11,777 nt of DNA. Source: Bacteroidales bacterium (lineage in GTDB: Bacteria > Bacteroidota > Bacteroidia > Bacteroidales > UBA7960). Positions 1 through 7,720 of this stretch are shown one piece after another. The notes beneath the pieces are model-generated. The model was given only the letters and a program-made list of their open reading frames with translations, ran no database searches and was not told where the DNA came from. The stretch covers positions 1-11,777 of the forward strand of contig SLNU01000042.1 of NCBI GenBank assembly GCA_007132865.1. Direction: 5' to 3'. The stretch's first letter is position 1. Every line of letters begins with the position of its first letter. Both the position numbers and the translations under genes were made by a program.

Positions 1-2
1 GC

Positions 3-1031
3 GTCTGCTATCCACGGCACGCATTCGACCGGCATTCGATGATGTGGGACCTGAATTACTTTAAGTATTACTTCCTGAAGCTAAGTGGGGTCCCGTTCGA
101 TGAGCAGAAACTGGAAGACGACTTTGAGCGCTTCACCGCCCGGCTGCTGGAAGTGGACAATGCCTTTTTCATGTACCGCGACTTCCAGTCCAGAAATGTG
201 ATGGTGGTCGATGGGGAGCCCTGGTTTATTGACTACCAGGGCGGAAGACGGGGCGCCCTGCAGTACGATATTGCCTCCCTTTTGTTCGATGCCAAGGCCA
301 ACATCCCTTTCGGGCAGCGGACGGAGCTGCTCGGCCATTATATAGACAAAGTTTCCGGCCTGTTGCCGTTAAACGCCGGGCACTTCCGAACCTCGTTCTT
401 TGACTTCGTCCTGCTGCGCATTATGCAGGCATTGGGCACTTACGGTTTTCGTGGCGGGGTCGAGAAAAAAACCCTTTTCCTTCAGAGCGTGCCCTATGCA
501 CTGAACAACCTTAGGTGGATCATCCAAAACGGACTGCTCCCCGACCACATCCCTTACCTGTCGGGCCTGATTGAAAGGATCGCCTCGGCTGACCCGGCTG
601 ATATTTTGGCCCCGGCGCCGTCAGACGGACTTACGCTGCAGATCAGAAGCTTCTCTTACAAGCGCGGGATACCACCTGACAACAGCGGGAATGGCGGTGG
701 CTTTGTATTCGACTGCAGGGCACTTCCCAACCCGGGCCGCCTGCCGGAAATGAGGGCACTTACCGGGATGGACAGGGAGGTGAAGCAGCTGCTGCAGAAG
801 GAAGCTGCGGTGGAGCAGTTCCTGAGTCCGGTCGAAGGACTGGTTGGCAATGCCGTGGAAAATTACCTTTCAAGGGGATTCAACAACCTGATGGTCAGTT
901 TCGGATGCACGGGCGGGCAACACCGCTCGGTTTACTGTGCCGAGAAACTGGCAAAGTCCCTGGGTAAAAAATACCCGGTCAAAATCGAGCTTGTCCATTG
1001 CGAGCAGCCATACTGGCCTTTACACACCTGA
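3..1031 (+). CDS. APH-fold sugar kinase (AmgK-like) fused to a RapZ C-terminal domain, 5' truncated
   Basis: The reading frame is open from the first bases (VCYPRHAFDRHS precedes the Met at 39), so the gene starts before the window and most of the kinase N-lobe is missing. Numbered from the Met at 39, residues 46-53 (YRDFQSRN) form a Brenner-type catalytic loop with D48 and N53. FIDYQGG at 63-69 gives the metal-binding D65, as in aminoglycoside/choline kinases. Residues about 198-323 match the RapZ C-terminal domain: FSYKRGIPP (205-213), GFVFDCRALPNPG (221-233) and GCTGGQHRS (289-297). The N-terminal P-loop domain of true RapZ is absent and the APH kinase stands in its place. The next gene, 10 nt downstream, is a MurU-like nucleotidyltransferase. 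In Pseudomonas, AmgK phosphorylates MurNAc/GlcNAc at the anomeric carbon and MurU activates the product; I infer a similar role here. The substrate cannot be read from sequence. The domain calls are firm, the AmgK-like function moderate. Confidence 0.85.
   Translation, partial: VCYPRHAFDRHSMMWDLNYFKYYFLKLSGVPFDEQKLEDDFERFTARLLEVDNAFFMYRDFQSRNVMVVDGEPWFIDYQGGRRGALQYDIASLLFDAKANIPFGQRTELLGHYIDKVSGLLPLNAGHFRTSFFDFVLLRIMQALGTYGFRGGVEKKTLFLQSVPYALNNLRWIIQNGLLPDHIPYLSGLIERIASADPADILAPAPSDGLTLQIRSFSYKRGIPPDNSGNGGGFVFDCRALPNPGRLPEMRALTGMDREVKQLLQKEAAVEQFLSPVEGLVGNAVENYLSRGFNNLMVSFGCTGGQHRSVYCAEKLAKSLGKKYPVKIELVHCEQPYWPLHT
630..1007 (+). other. RapZ C-terminal domain within the kinase fusion
   Basis: This sub-region codes for residues about 198-323 of the fusion protein (numbered from the Met at 39). 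The three conserved RapZ blocks are in their usual order: K/G/I-P-rich start, FVFDxRxLPNP, and GCTGGQHRSV followed by an amphipathic helix (AEKLAKSL). In E. coli the equivalent domain binds the small RNA GlmZ and glucosamine-6-phosphate. GlmZ is enterobacterial, so in this organism ligand sensing is the more likely retained function. That is inference. Confidence 0.85.
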
Positions 1032-1041
1032 GCGACCAAAC

Positions 1042-1953
1042 ATGAAGGCGATGATATTTGCAGCGGGACTTGGAACGCGGCTGGCCCCTTTTACCAGCCA
1101 CGCCCCAAAGGCGCTTGTGCCGCTGGGAGGCAAGCCGATGCTGCAAAGGGTTGCGGAAAAACTGATCGATGCCGGGGCCACGACCATCGTGGTGAATGTG
1201 CACCATTATGCGGACCAGGTGGCAGACTTTCTTAAGGGCCTGAACCGGCCGGGCGTGAAGTTTATCATTTCTGACGAATCAAACCTGTTGCTGGATACCG
1301 GGGGTGGCTTGAAAAAAGCCGCTCACCTGTTGGGGGGAGTCGGACCCGTAATCCTGCACAACGCCGATGTGCTGAGCGATATCAAGCTCGGAGCAATGAT
1401 GCGCCAACACCTATCCTCTGGTGCGATTGCCACCCTGGCCGTGAGCCGCAGGACTTCCACAAGGTATTTTCTGTGGGATGGGAGCGGACGATTGAACGGC
1501 TGGGAAAACAGGACGACCGGGGAAAGGATCCTTTGCAACACACACAGCGACCGCGACCCCGAAGCACTGCCAGGCCCTGTCCCGTCTGCGGCCATTGACC
1601 CGCCGGCTGCCCCCGATCCTGCGGCTGCCCGCGAACCATTGAATGCCCCCGAGCCTGCAGCTGCCCCCGAGCCGTTGGCTTTCAGCGGGGTCCATGTGAT
1701 CGATGCCGGATTGTTCAGGCATTTTCCACAGGAAGATGTGTTCTCCATTAACCAGGTGTACCTGCGCCTGGCTGCGACCCATCCGGTCATCCGCTTTGTG
1801 CATGACCACCGGTTCTGGGCAGACATTGGCACACCTGAAAAGCTACGGCAGGCAGAGCAGTTGTATCAAAGAGAGAAGGAACGTTTTGATGATTCCGGGG
1901 GCCATGATGCGGGGCCATCCGACAAAATGCATGGTCCCGGCCACAGCAATTAA
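1042..1953 (+). CDS. MurU-like sugar-1-phosphate nucleotidyltransferase with a Pro/Ala-rich insertion
   Basis: This 303-residue protein belongs to the NTP_transferase family, which joins a nucleoside triphosphate and a sugar-1-phosphate into an NDP-sugar and releases pyrophosphate. The start at 1042 puts the nucleotide-binding signature GLGTRL at residues 9-14, as the family requires; longer in-frame extensions would overlap the kinase gene. Other landmarks are PKALVPLGGKP (22-32, with K23), DTGGG (85-89), HNAD with a likely metal-binding D109, AFSGVHVID (213-221) and FWADIGTPEKL (258-268). Next to an APH-type sugar kinase it is best read as MurU, uridylylating MurNAc-1-phosphate for peptidoglycan recycling. 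A mannose- or heptose-1-phosphate guanylyltransferase remains possible. Residues about 175-211 are a low-complexity insertion, and the C-terminal tail (from about 282) is rich in Gly, His and Asp. The 10-nt gap to the kinase gene indicates one operon. Confidence 0.85.
   Translation: MKAMIFAAGLGTRLAPFTSHAPKALVPLGGKPMLQRVAEKLIDAGATTIVVNVHHYADQVADFLKGLNRPGVKFIISDESNLLLDTGGGLKKAAHLLGGVGPVILHNADVLSDIKLGAMMRQHLSSGAIATLAVSRRTSTRYFLWDGSGRLNGWENRTTGERILCNTHSDRDPEALPGPVPSAAIDPPAAPDPAAAREPLNAPEPAAAPEPLAFSGVHVIDAGLFRHFPQEDVFSINQVYLRLAATHPVIRFVHDHRFWADIGTPEKLRQAEQLYQREKERFDDSGGHDAGPSDKMHGPGHSN
1603..1674 (+). repeat. In-frame 18-nt x 4 tandem repeat coding Pro/Ala/Glu hexapeptides
   Basis: Four consecutive 18-nt units at 1603, 1621, 1639 and 1657 encode PAAPDP, AAAREP, LNAPEP and AAAPEP. 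Units share the core gctgccc(c/g)(c)ga with a few substitutions. The array also reads as two 36-nt units. It lies in the nucleotidyltransferase between the strand ending in ERILCN and the conserved LAFSGVHVID, where family members normally have a short surface loop. The reading frame is kept throughout. Confidence 0.85.
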
Positions 1954-1981
1954 ATAAACTGCCATAGCAATCAAATGAACC
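1940..1981 (+). repeat. 21-bp imperfect tandem duplication spanning the nucleotidyltransferase stop codon
   Basis: Positions 1940-1960 and 1961-1981 are adjacent copies matching at 17 of 21 bases; both contain agcaat followed by aaat and aac. Copy 1 holds the last codons and TAA stop of the nucleotidyltransferase. Copy 2 forms most of the spacer before the nuclease start at 1983. It may be a local duplication that set the distance between the two genes. Confidence 0.6.
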
Positions 1982-1982
1982 T

Positions 1983-4895
1983 ATGAAGCCATTCCTGGAA
2001 GAGATTGCCGAACACGTCATGAGCCACTATGGGGGATCCACGGGCGACATTTGCCTGGTGACCCCCAACCGCCGGGCCGGCCTGTTTTTCAGGAAACACC
2101 TGGCAGCCCGCATCACCCGCCCGATTTGGGCTCCGGAAGTGCTGAGCATTGAAGACTTCGTCAACCGCGTAAGCAAACTGGAAGTACTGGACAACACCAG
2201 CCTGCTGTTTGCTTTTTACCAGGTCTACCTTGAGGTGGAGGGGGAAGCCGCAAAGCCGATCGATGAATTTATGCATTGGGCGCCTGTCTTGCTGCGTGAC
2301 TTTGACGAGATCGACGCCACGGCAAAGGAACCAGAGGAATTGTTTGACTACCTGCGGGACGTGAAACGCATTGAAACCTGGAATCCGGACGGGACACCGC
2401 TGACCGACTTCCAGAAGAATTACCTGGATTTTTTCAGCAAGTTCAGTGATTACCACCGGGTGCTGACCGCCCGGCTGCTCAGTCAGGGGAAAGCCTACCA
2501 GGGCCTTTCCTCCCGGGAGGCTGCCCGGCTGATCGGGCACGGACCAGACCTCCCCTGGAAAAAGATCGTGTTTGCCGGGTTTAATGCCCTGAACCGTTCG
2601 GAGGAGGCCATCATTGACAAGCTGATAAAGGATGGGAAGGCGGACTTCCTGCCCGACCATGACCCTTATTACACCGATGATACCGAAAACGAAGCCGGAC
2701 TTTTCATACGCCGCTACCTTAAAAAATGGGGCATAAAAAAAGCGGAAAGGGTCTCTGCCTTTGCTTCCGGACATAAGCAGATCAGGATACTGGGGATCGC
2801 AAAGAATGTGAACCAGGCCAGGTTGGCCGGGAACATTCTGGCTGCGGAAGACGCCCCCCCATTGAATGTCAATACCGCCGTGGTCCTGGCCAATGAGGAC
2901 TTGCTGATCCCGGTGCTGAACGCCCTGCCGGAGGCTGCGGCGGGCATCAATGTCACCATGGGGTATCCCCTGCAGAAAACCAATATGTTCGGGTTTTTTG
3001 ATGCCCTGCTCCAGCTTTTCCTGAATGCAGACCGGCTCCGCAGAGACGATAAACAAACACCTCCCCCTTATTACCATAGGGACCTGAGCCGTTTTTTCAC
3101 GCATTCCTGCACCGCCATGCTGTGGGGCGGGAAGGTGCCGGAAGAACAACACATGACAGGACAGGGACAGTCCGGATTGGACCCGTCCGCCTCGCTGGTA
3201 AAAGGACTGGCCTTTTCGAACCGTTCGTTTTTTAATTTCGCAGACCTGCAGCGCCTGGAAGGGGTGCCGGAAGCCTTCGGGGAGGATTTTCGTTTTTTGG
3301 AGTCGGATTGGAATGCGAACCCGGAGGAGGTCTTCCCTTCCCTGCTGAACCTGGTTGCACGCCTGGATGGCCAATTCAGGGAAAAGGCCGGAACGCAGGG
3401 GAAAGATATCGTCCACACCCCATTTTTCCTGGATTTTGAATCCCTTTACTACTTTGCCGCGATCTTCCGCAGGATACAGGCCTTTATGAAGGAATTGCCG
3501 TTTTTGGGCAAGCTGGAAACCCTCGCCGGCCTGTTCCGGCAAATGGCGGCAGAAACCCGCCTGTCATTCTCCGGTGAGCCGCTGGAGGGCCTGCAGGTCA
3601 TGGGGGTGCTGGAAACGCGCAACCTGGACTTTAAGCATGTCATCCTCATCTCTGCCAACGAAAGCATCCTTCCCAGGTCCCGCTCTGTAAATTCATTCGT
3701 GCCATATGATGTGAAAAAGAAATTCGGCTTGCAGGTGCATACCGAAAAAGATGCCACCTATGCCTACCACTTCTACCGCTTGCTACAGAGGGCCGAACGT
3801 ATTCACCTGATTTACAATACCCAGACCGCAGATATCGGCAGCAGCGAAAAAAGTCGTTACATCACCCAGATACAGCATGGGCTCGGGAAAATCAACACGC
3901 AGATACTGATTACTGAAGAGATCGTTTCCCTGCCGCCTCCCCCGGCGGCCATGTCCGGCATTATCCAGGTAGAAAAGTCAGATTTGGTGATGGAGCAGCT
4001 GTTGCAGGCAACACAAAGGGGGCTTTCCCCCTCGGCCCTGGGCCTGTACATCAGCTGTCCCCTTCAGTTTTTCCTTTCGAGGGTCTGCAGGATCGAAGAG
4101 CCGGCAGACCCCGGGGAAACCATTGACTCGGCGACCATGGGTACGGTAATCCACGGGGTGCTGGAAGAGATGTACCGTCCATTCAACGGAAAGAGATTGC
4201 TGCCTGGGGACATCGAGCCGATGGTCCGGGATGCAGGACGGATAACGGGTGAACAATTTGAGAAGCATTACCCCCAGGGGGATACCAGGAGCGGAAAGAA
4301 CCTGCTGTTGTTTCACCTGGCAAAACAATACATAACGGGCTTCCTGAAAAAAGAAAAAGACTTCCTGGAACATTGCGTTGACAAGGGCTTGCCTTTTCGT
4401 GTAGTCGGACTTGAACAATTGTTGGAAGCCGACATTTCAGTCCGCAGTGAAAACGGCGAATTACCCATTAAAATAAGAGGCAAAGCCGACCGGATCGATC
4501 TGCTGGATGGCAGCATTCGAATCATCGATTACAAGACCGGAAAGGTGGATGATTCCGAACTGAAGTTTGACTCCTGGGACCAGGTCATCCGGGAAAATAG
4601 CCGCGGCAAGGCCTTTCAGCTGCTTACCTATGCCTGGATGTACCATAAATTGAACCCGGAGGCTGCCGGGATCATGCCGGGCATCATCAGCATGCGGGGC
4701 ATTGGCAAAGGATTGCTGACGCTGACGTTCCCGGGCGGGAGCGAAGTGCTGGGTCCCGAACACCTGGCCCATTTTGAAGAACAGCTGGAGGTTTTACTCC
4801 GGGAAGTGTTGGACCCGGCCATACCATTCTCACAGACCACGGATGAAAAAAACTGCACGTATTGTCCCTACCGGGTATTGTGTCGCAGGTTTTAG
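1983..4895 (+). CDS. AddB-like PD-(D/E)XK nuclease with Fe-S cluster cysteines
   Basis: This 970-residue protein resembles the AddB subunit of bacterial double-strand-break resection complexes (PD-(D/E)XK_1 family). The C-terminal nuclease domain has H724 in GTVIHGVLEEM, the acidic residues D836/D839 in GKADRID, and D849-Y850-K851 in IIDYKTGK, matching the metal-binding His, Asp and catalytic Lys. Four cysteines, C692 (YISCPLQFF) and C958, C961 and C967 (CTYCPYRVLC), have the spacing of the AddB/Cas4 iron-sulphur cluster that clamps the domain. The N-terminal part is UvrD-like in layout (ICLVTPNRRAG near residue 23), but I see no GxxGxGKT Walker A, so it is probably a structural scaffold and not a motor. 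Its expected partner, an AddA/UvrD-type helicase-nuclease, is not in the window. It follows the nucleotidyltransferase by 29 nt on the same strand and may be co-transcribed. Confidence 0.88.
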   Translation: MKPFLEEIAEHVMSHYGGSTGDICLVTPNRRAGLFFRKHLAARITRPIWAPEVLSIEDFVNRVSKLEVLDNTSLLFAFYQVYLEVEGEAAKPIDEFMHWAPVLLRDFDEIDATAKEPEELFDYLRDVKRIETWNPDGTPLTDFQKNYLDFFSKFSDYHRVLTARLLSQGKAYQGLSSREAARLIGHGPDLPWKKIVFAGFNALNRSEEAIIDKLIKDGKADFLPDHDPYYTDDTENEAGLFIRRYLKKWGIKKAERVSAFASGHKQIRILGIAKNVNQARLAGNILAAEDAPPLNVNTAVVLANEDLLIPVLNALPEAAAGINVTMGYPLQKTNMFGFFDALLQLFLNADRLRRDDKQTPPPYYHRDLSRFFTHSCTAMLWGGKVPEEQHMTGQGQSGLDPSASLVKGLAFSNRSFFNFADLQRLEGVPEAFGEDFRFLESDWNANPEEVFPSLLNLVARLDGQFREKAGTQGKDIVHTPFFLDFESLYYFAAIFRRIQAFMKELPFLGKLETLAGLFRQMAAETRLSFSGEPLEGLQVMGVLETRNLDFKHVILISANESILPRSRSVNSFVPYDVKKKFGLQVHTEKDATYAYHFYRLLQRAERIHLIYNTQTADIGSSEKSRYITQIQHGLGKINTQILITEEIVSLPPPPAAMSGIIQVEKSDLVMEQLLQATQRGLSPSALGLYISCPLQFFLSRVCRIEEPADPGETIDSATMGTVIHGVLEEMYRPFNGKRLLPGDIEPMVRDAGRITGEQFEKHYPQGDTRSGKNLLLFHLAKQYITGFLKKEKDFLEHCVDKGLPFRVVGLEQLLEADISVRSENGELPIKIRGKADRIDLLDGSIRIIDYKTGKVDDSELKFDSWDQVIRENSRGKAFQLLTYAWMYHKLNPEAAGIMPGIISMRGIGKGLLTLTFPGGSEVLGPEHLAHFEEQLEVLLREVLDPAIPFSQTTDEKNCTYCPYRVLCRRF

Positions 4896-4901
4896 TCCTG
4901 C

Positions 4902-7529
4902 CTAAACCGCCTGTTCCAGAAGCTTGCGGCTTTCGGCCAGTGCCTTGTCCATTCCAGACGCATCCCGACCGCCCGCCGTTGCAAAGAATGGCTGTCCGCC
5001 ACCACCGCCCTGGATGTGCTTCGCCAGCTCCCTGACCAGGTTGCCGGCATGCAGTCCTTTTTCCTTTACCACCGATTCAGCGATCATGATGGTAAGGCCC
5101 GGCTTGCCCTCCTCCTCATGTGCAATCACCAGGAATAGGTCTGACACCCTGTTTTTCAGAGAAAAGGCCAAATCCTTCACCGCCTTGGGGTCCATCCTTA
5201 CTTTTGCGGCAATGTAGTTGACCCCGCCAATGGTCTCCACACCGGCCGCCAGGGATTCCTCCAGCTGTTTGGCCTGATCCCTTTGAAAACCCTCAATCCT
5301 TTTCTTCAGGAAATCCTGTTCCTGCAACAATTGCTCCAGGGCCTGACGACTGTCTTTGGGGTTCTTCAATAGTGCCCTCAGCTGCTCGAGTTCCTCTATC
5401 TTCCCATTCACAAAGGCTTCGGCAGCATTGCCTGTGACCGCTTCTATACGGCGTATCCCGGCCGCAATGGCCCCTTCGCTCACCACTTTGCACAAGCCGA
5501 TCTGCCCGGTTGCCTGCACATGCGTGCCACCACACAGCTCGGTCGAGAATGCAGGGTCAAAGGCCATCACCCGGACGCGCTCCCCGTATTTTTCACCGAA
5601 AAGGGCGACCGCCCCCATCTGCCTGGCCTCGTCCAGGGGAATGTCCCGGTGCTCCTGGGCCTGTATGTTCTCCCTGATCTTTTCATTCACCAGCTTCTCC
5701 ACGGCGGCGATCTCCTCTTTGGTCATTCTGGAGAAATGCGAAAAGTCAAACCTGAGCCGTTCCTCGTTGACCAGGGAGCCCTTTTGCTCCACGTGTCCGC
5801 CAAGCACCTCCTTCAAAGCCGAATGGAGCAGGTGGGTGGCAGTATGGTTGTTGGCCGTAAGCCGCCTTTTTTCCTGGTCGACCACCGCGGTAATGGTCTC
5901 AGGCCATTGGGCCGGAACCTTATTTATGATGTGGACCGTCAGGTTGTTCTCCTTCTGGGTGTCCACCACTTCTATGCCTCCCCCATCATACTGCAAGACA
6001 CCCCGGTCGCCCACCTGTCCGCCCGACTCGGCATAAAACGGGGTCTCATCCAGCACCACCTGGTAGAATTCCTTCCCCTTTTGGGAAATTTTGCGGTATT
6101 TGACCACAGAAACCTCCGCGGCCAGGCGTTCATGCCCCAGAAACCGGGTGTCCTCATGCATCTTCCTGAGCTCTACCCAGTCGCCCGCATCCGTTACTGC
6201 CGCTGCCCGGCTGCGGCTTTTCTGGGCCTGCATGCCCTGGTCAAAGCCTTCCATGTCGACATCCAGCCCTTTCTCGCGGGCCATCAAGCGGGTCAGGTCG
6301 ACCGGGAACCCATAAGTATCGAACAGCTCAAAGGCAAAGTCGCCGGCAATGACACTACCCTTTGGGACCGGGCCCACATACTGCTCAAATTTCTGTATCC
6401 CCATTGAAAGGGTTTTCAGGAATGTCTGTTCCTCTTCGTAAATCACCCTGGTGATCAGGTCCTGCCGGGCGACAAGTTCCGGGAATGCCTCTCCCATTGT
6501 ACTGACCAGCACCGGGACCATCTTGCTTACAAAAGGCTCGCGAAAATCCAGGAAAGTATAGCCATAACGGATGGCACGCCGCAGGATACGGCGAATGACG
6601 TAGCCTGCCTTGTTGTTGGAAGGCAGCTCCCCATCCGCAATTGCAAATGCCACTGCCCGCAGGTGGTCTGCAGCCACCCGCATGGCGACATCCTGCTCTT
6701 TGTCCTTCCCGTATGCTTTACCGGCAAGCGCACTCAATGCCTGTATCGTAGGCTGAAACACATCGGTATCATAATTGGAGGTTTTTCCCTGCAGTGCCAT
6801 GCACAGCCGTTCAAAGCCCATCCCGGTATCCACATGCCTGGCAGGAAGTGGCTTTAACTCGCCGCTGCTCAAACGGTTAAATTCTATGAACACCAGGTTC
6901 CAGATCTCCACCACCAGGGGATGGTCACGGTTCACAAGCGCATGGCCCGGAGTGTGCTCCCTTTCTGTCTGCGGACGAATGTCGATGTGGATCTCCGAGC
7001 AGGGCCCACAGGGTCCGGTATCGCCCATCTCCCAAAAATTGTCCTTTTTTGAGCCATTCAGAATGCGGTTCTCTTCCACGTGATCCGCCCAAAAACGCCG
7101 GGCTTCGTTGTCGGGCTCCAGCTTGTCAAACTCGTCCCCTTCAAACACGGTCACATACAGCCGGTCCTTCTCCAGGCCATATACCCCGGTTAGCAACTCC
7201 CAGGCCCAGGCAATGGCTTCTTTTTTGAAATAATCACCAAAACTCCAGTTCCCAAGCATCTCAAACATGGTATGGTGGTAGGTGTCGTGCCCCACCTCTT
7301 CCAGGTCGTTGTGCTTGCCTGAAACCCGAAGGCATTTCTGTGAATTGGCAATGCGTTTATGGCTCGCCGGACTATGGCCGAGAAATATGTCCTTGAACTG
7401 ATTCATTCCGGCATTTGTGAACATCAGTGTCGGATCATTCTTCACGACCATGGGGGCCGAAGGCACAATGTGATGGCCTTTTTCAGCAAAGAAATCCAGG
7501 AACGCCTGCCGTATGTCTTTTGAATTCAT
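4902..7529 (-). CDS. alaS: Alanyl-tRNA synthetase
   Basis: This cytoplasmic class II synthetase charges tRNA-Ala and edits mischarged Ser/Gly. The 875-residue length matches typical bacterial AlaRS. The catalytic core starts with RQAFLDFFAEKGH and has PTLMFTNAGMNQFKD (33-47) and the motif 2 region HHTMFEMLGNWSFGDYFKK (85-103). The editing domain has zinc ligands H562/H566 (NHTATHLLH) and C666/H670 (CGGTHV). The C-Ala domain ends with the glycine-rich GGGGGQPFFATAGG (841-854). The start is the ATG whose complement lies at 7527-7529; no Shine-Dalgarno is evident ahead of it. It is convergent with the nuclease gene (6-nt gap between stops) and divergent from the M23 peptidase gene. A TAnnTTTG-type promoter candidate lies about 56 nt upstream. 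Confidence 0.98.
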   Translation of the reverse strand: MNSKDIRQAFLDFFAEKGHHIVPSAPMVVKNDPTLMFTNAGMNQFKDIFLGHSPASHKRIANSQKCLRVSGKHNDLEEVGHDTYHHTMFEMLGNWSFGDYFKKEAIAWAWELLTGVYGLEKDRLYVTVFEGDEFDKLEPDNEARRFWADHVEENRILNGSKKDNFWEMGDTGPCGPCSEIHIDIRPQTEREHTPGHALVNRDHPLVVEIWNLVFIEFNRLSSGELKPLPARHVDTGMGFERLCMALQGKTSNYDTDVFQPTIQALSALAGKAYGKDKEQDVAMRVAADHLRAVAFAIADGELPSNNKAGYVIRRILRRAIRYGYTFLDFREPFVSKMVPVLVSTMGEAFPELVARQDLITRVIYEEEQTFLKTLSMGIQKFEQYVGPVPKGSVIAGDFAFELFDTYGFPVDLTRLMAREKGLDVDMEGFDQGMQAQKSRSRAAAVTDAGDWVELRKMHEDTRFLGHERLAAEVSVVKYRKISQKGKEFYQVVLDETPFYAESGGQVGDRGVLQYDGGGIEVVDTQKENNLTVHIINKVPAQWPETITAVVDQEKRRLTANNHTATHLLHSALKEVLGGHVEQKGSLVNEERLRFDFSHFSRMTKEEIAAVEKLVNEKIRENIQAQEHRDIPLDEARQMGAVALFGEKYGERVRVMAFDPAFSTELCGGTHVQATGQIGLCKVVSEGAIAAGIRRIEAVTGNAAEAFVNGKIEELEQLRALLKNPKDSRQALEQLLQEQDFLKKRIEGFQRDQAKQLEESLAAGVETIGGVNYIAAKVRMDPKAVKDLAFSLKNRVSDLFLVIAHEEEGKPGLTIMIAESVVKEKGLHAGNLVRELAKHIQGGGGGQPFFATAGGRDASGMDKALAESRKLLEQAV

Positions 7530-7584
7530 GAAATGGGGGCTTATTTGTAAGGAGTCTTTTTAGGTTTTTTTTAAACCGGGAAGG

Positions 7585-7617
7585 CAAATTTAAAGGTTTT
7601 TTTAGTTAGTTTTGCAA
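7585..7617 (-). promoter_or_regulatory. Candidate alaS promoter (Bacteroidota-type)
   Basis: On the minus strand, TAAATTTG (7592 down to 7585) is an exact match to the Bacteroidota -7 consensus TAnnTTTG. A TTG lies 22 nt further upstream (7617-7615) as a possible -33 element. The predicted transcript start would leave an alaS leader of about 50 nt. It overlaps the forward promoter candidate at 7607-7614. Confidence 0.5.
7607..7614 (+). promoter_or_regulatory. Candidate -7 box upstream of the M23 peptidase gene
   Basis: TAGTTTTG matches TAnnTTTG on the plus strand, but no TTTG is seen about 19-21 nt upstream, so support is partial. Use of this site would give a leader of roughly 105 nt containing the dyads at 7643-7703. 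Confidence 0.35.
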
Positions 7618-7642
7618 CCAAGGACTGAAGGATGCCCGCCCC

Positions 7643-7703
7643 CCTGCAATACAGAAAACCCTGCAGGCCCGCCCTGGGGCGCCAGGACCTTTGTATTTAA
7701 AGG
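7643..7703 (+). other. Cluster of three short inverted repeats in the M23 gene leader
   Basis: Three dyads lie one after another between the promoter candidate and the start codon: CCTGCA (7643-7648) with TGCAGG (7662-7667); CCTGG (7673-7677) with CCAGG (7682-7686), GC-rich and with a 4-nt loop; and CCTTT (7688-7692) with AAAGG (7699-7703). The second has a competing pairing, CGCC (7670-7673) with GGCG (7678-7681). This GC-rich block stands out inside T- and A-rich flanks. None is followed by a U-run typical of a terminator. The whole 7530-7725 gap contains no gene I can support. Confidence 0.5.
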
Positions 7704-7720
7704 CAGTACCAGTATTTTTA
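7690..7720 (+). promoter_or_regulatory. Second promoter candidate abutting the M23 start codon
   Basis: TTTG (7690-7693), a 19-nt spacer and TATTTTTA (7713-7720) fit the -33/-7 spacing with one mismatch in TAnnTTTG. Transcription from here would begin at or within a few bases of the ATG at 7726, giving a nearly leaderless message. The -7-like part lies within the perfect 14-bp palindrome TATTTTTAAAAATA at 7713-7726. The AT-rich setting makes chance matches likely. Confidence 0.25.

Noticed and set aside
1042..1953. Heptose-1-phosphate nucleotidyltransferase (HddC) role, suggested by rfaD in the same window
   Set aside because: The partner kinase is APH-fold, not a GHMP-type heptose kinase, and rfaD is 8.5 kb away in a different transcription unit, so a MurU-like role fits better, though it is not proven.
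1971..3542. 523-codon open frame on the minus strand, antisense to the nuclease gene
   Set aside because: It lies entirely opposite a frame with clear nuclease and Fe-S motifs, its product shows no recognisable domain, and long antisense frames are common opposite GC-rich genes.
4896..4901. Terminator between the convergent nuclease and alaS genes
   Set aside because: The gap is 6 nt and no hairpin with a T-run could be seen at either gene end.
5520..6407. 295-codon plus-strand frame inside alaS
   Set aside because: It is antisense to the conserved editing region of alaS and its His/Leu/Pro-rich translation looks like a shadow frame.
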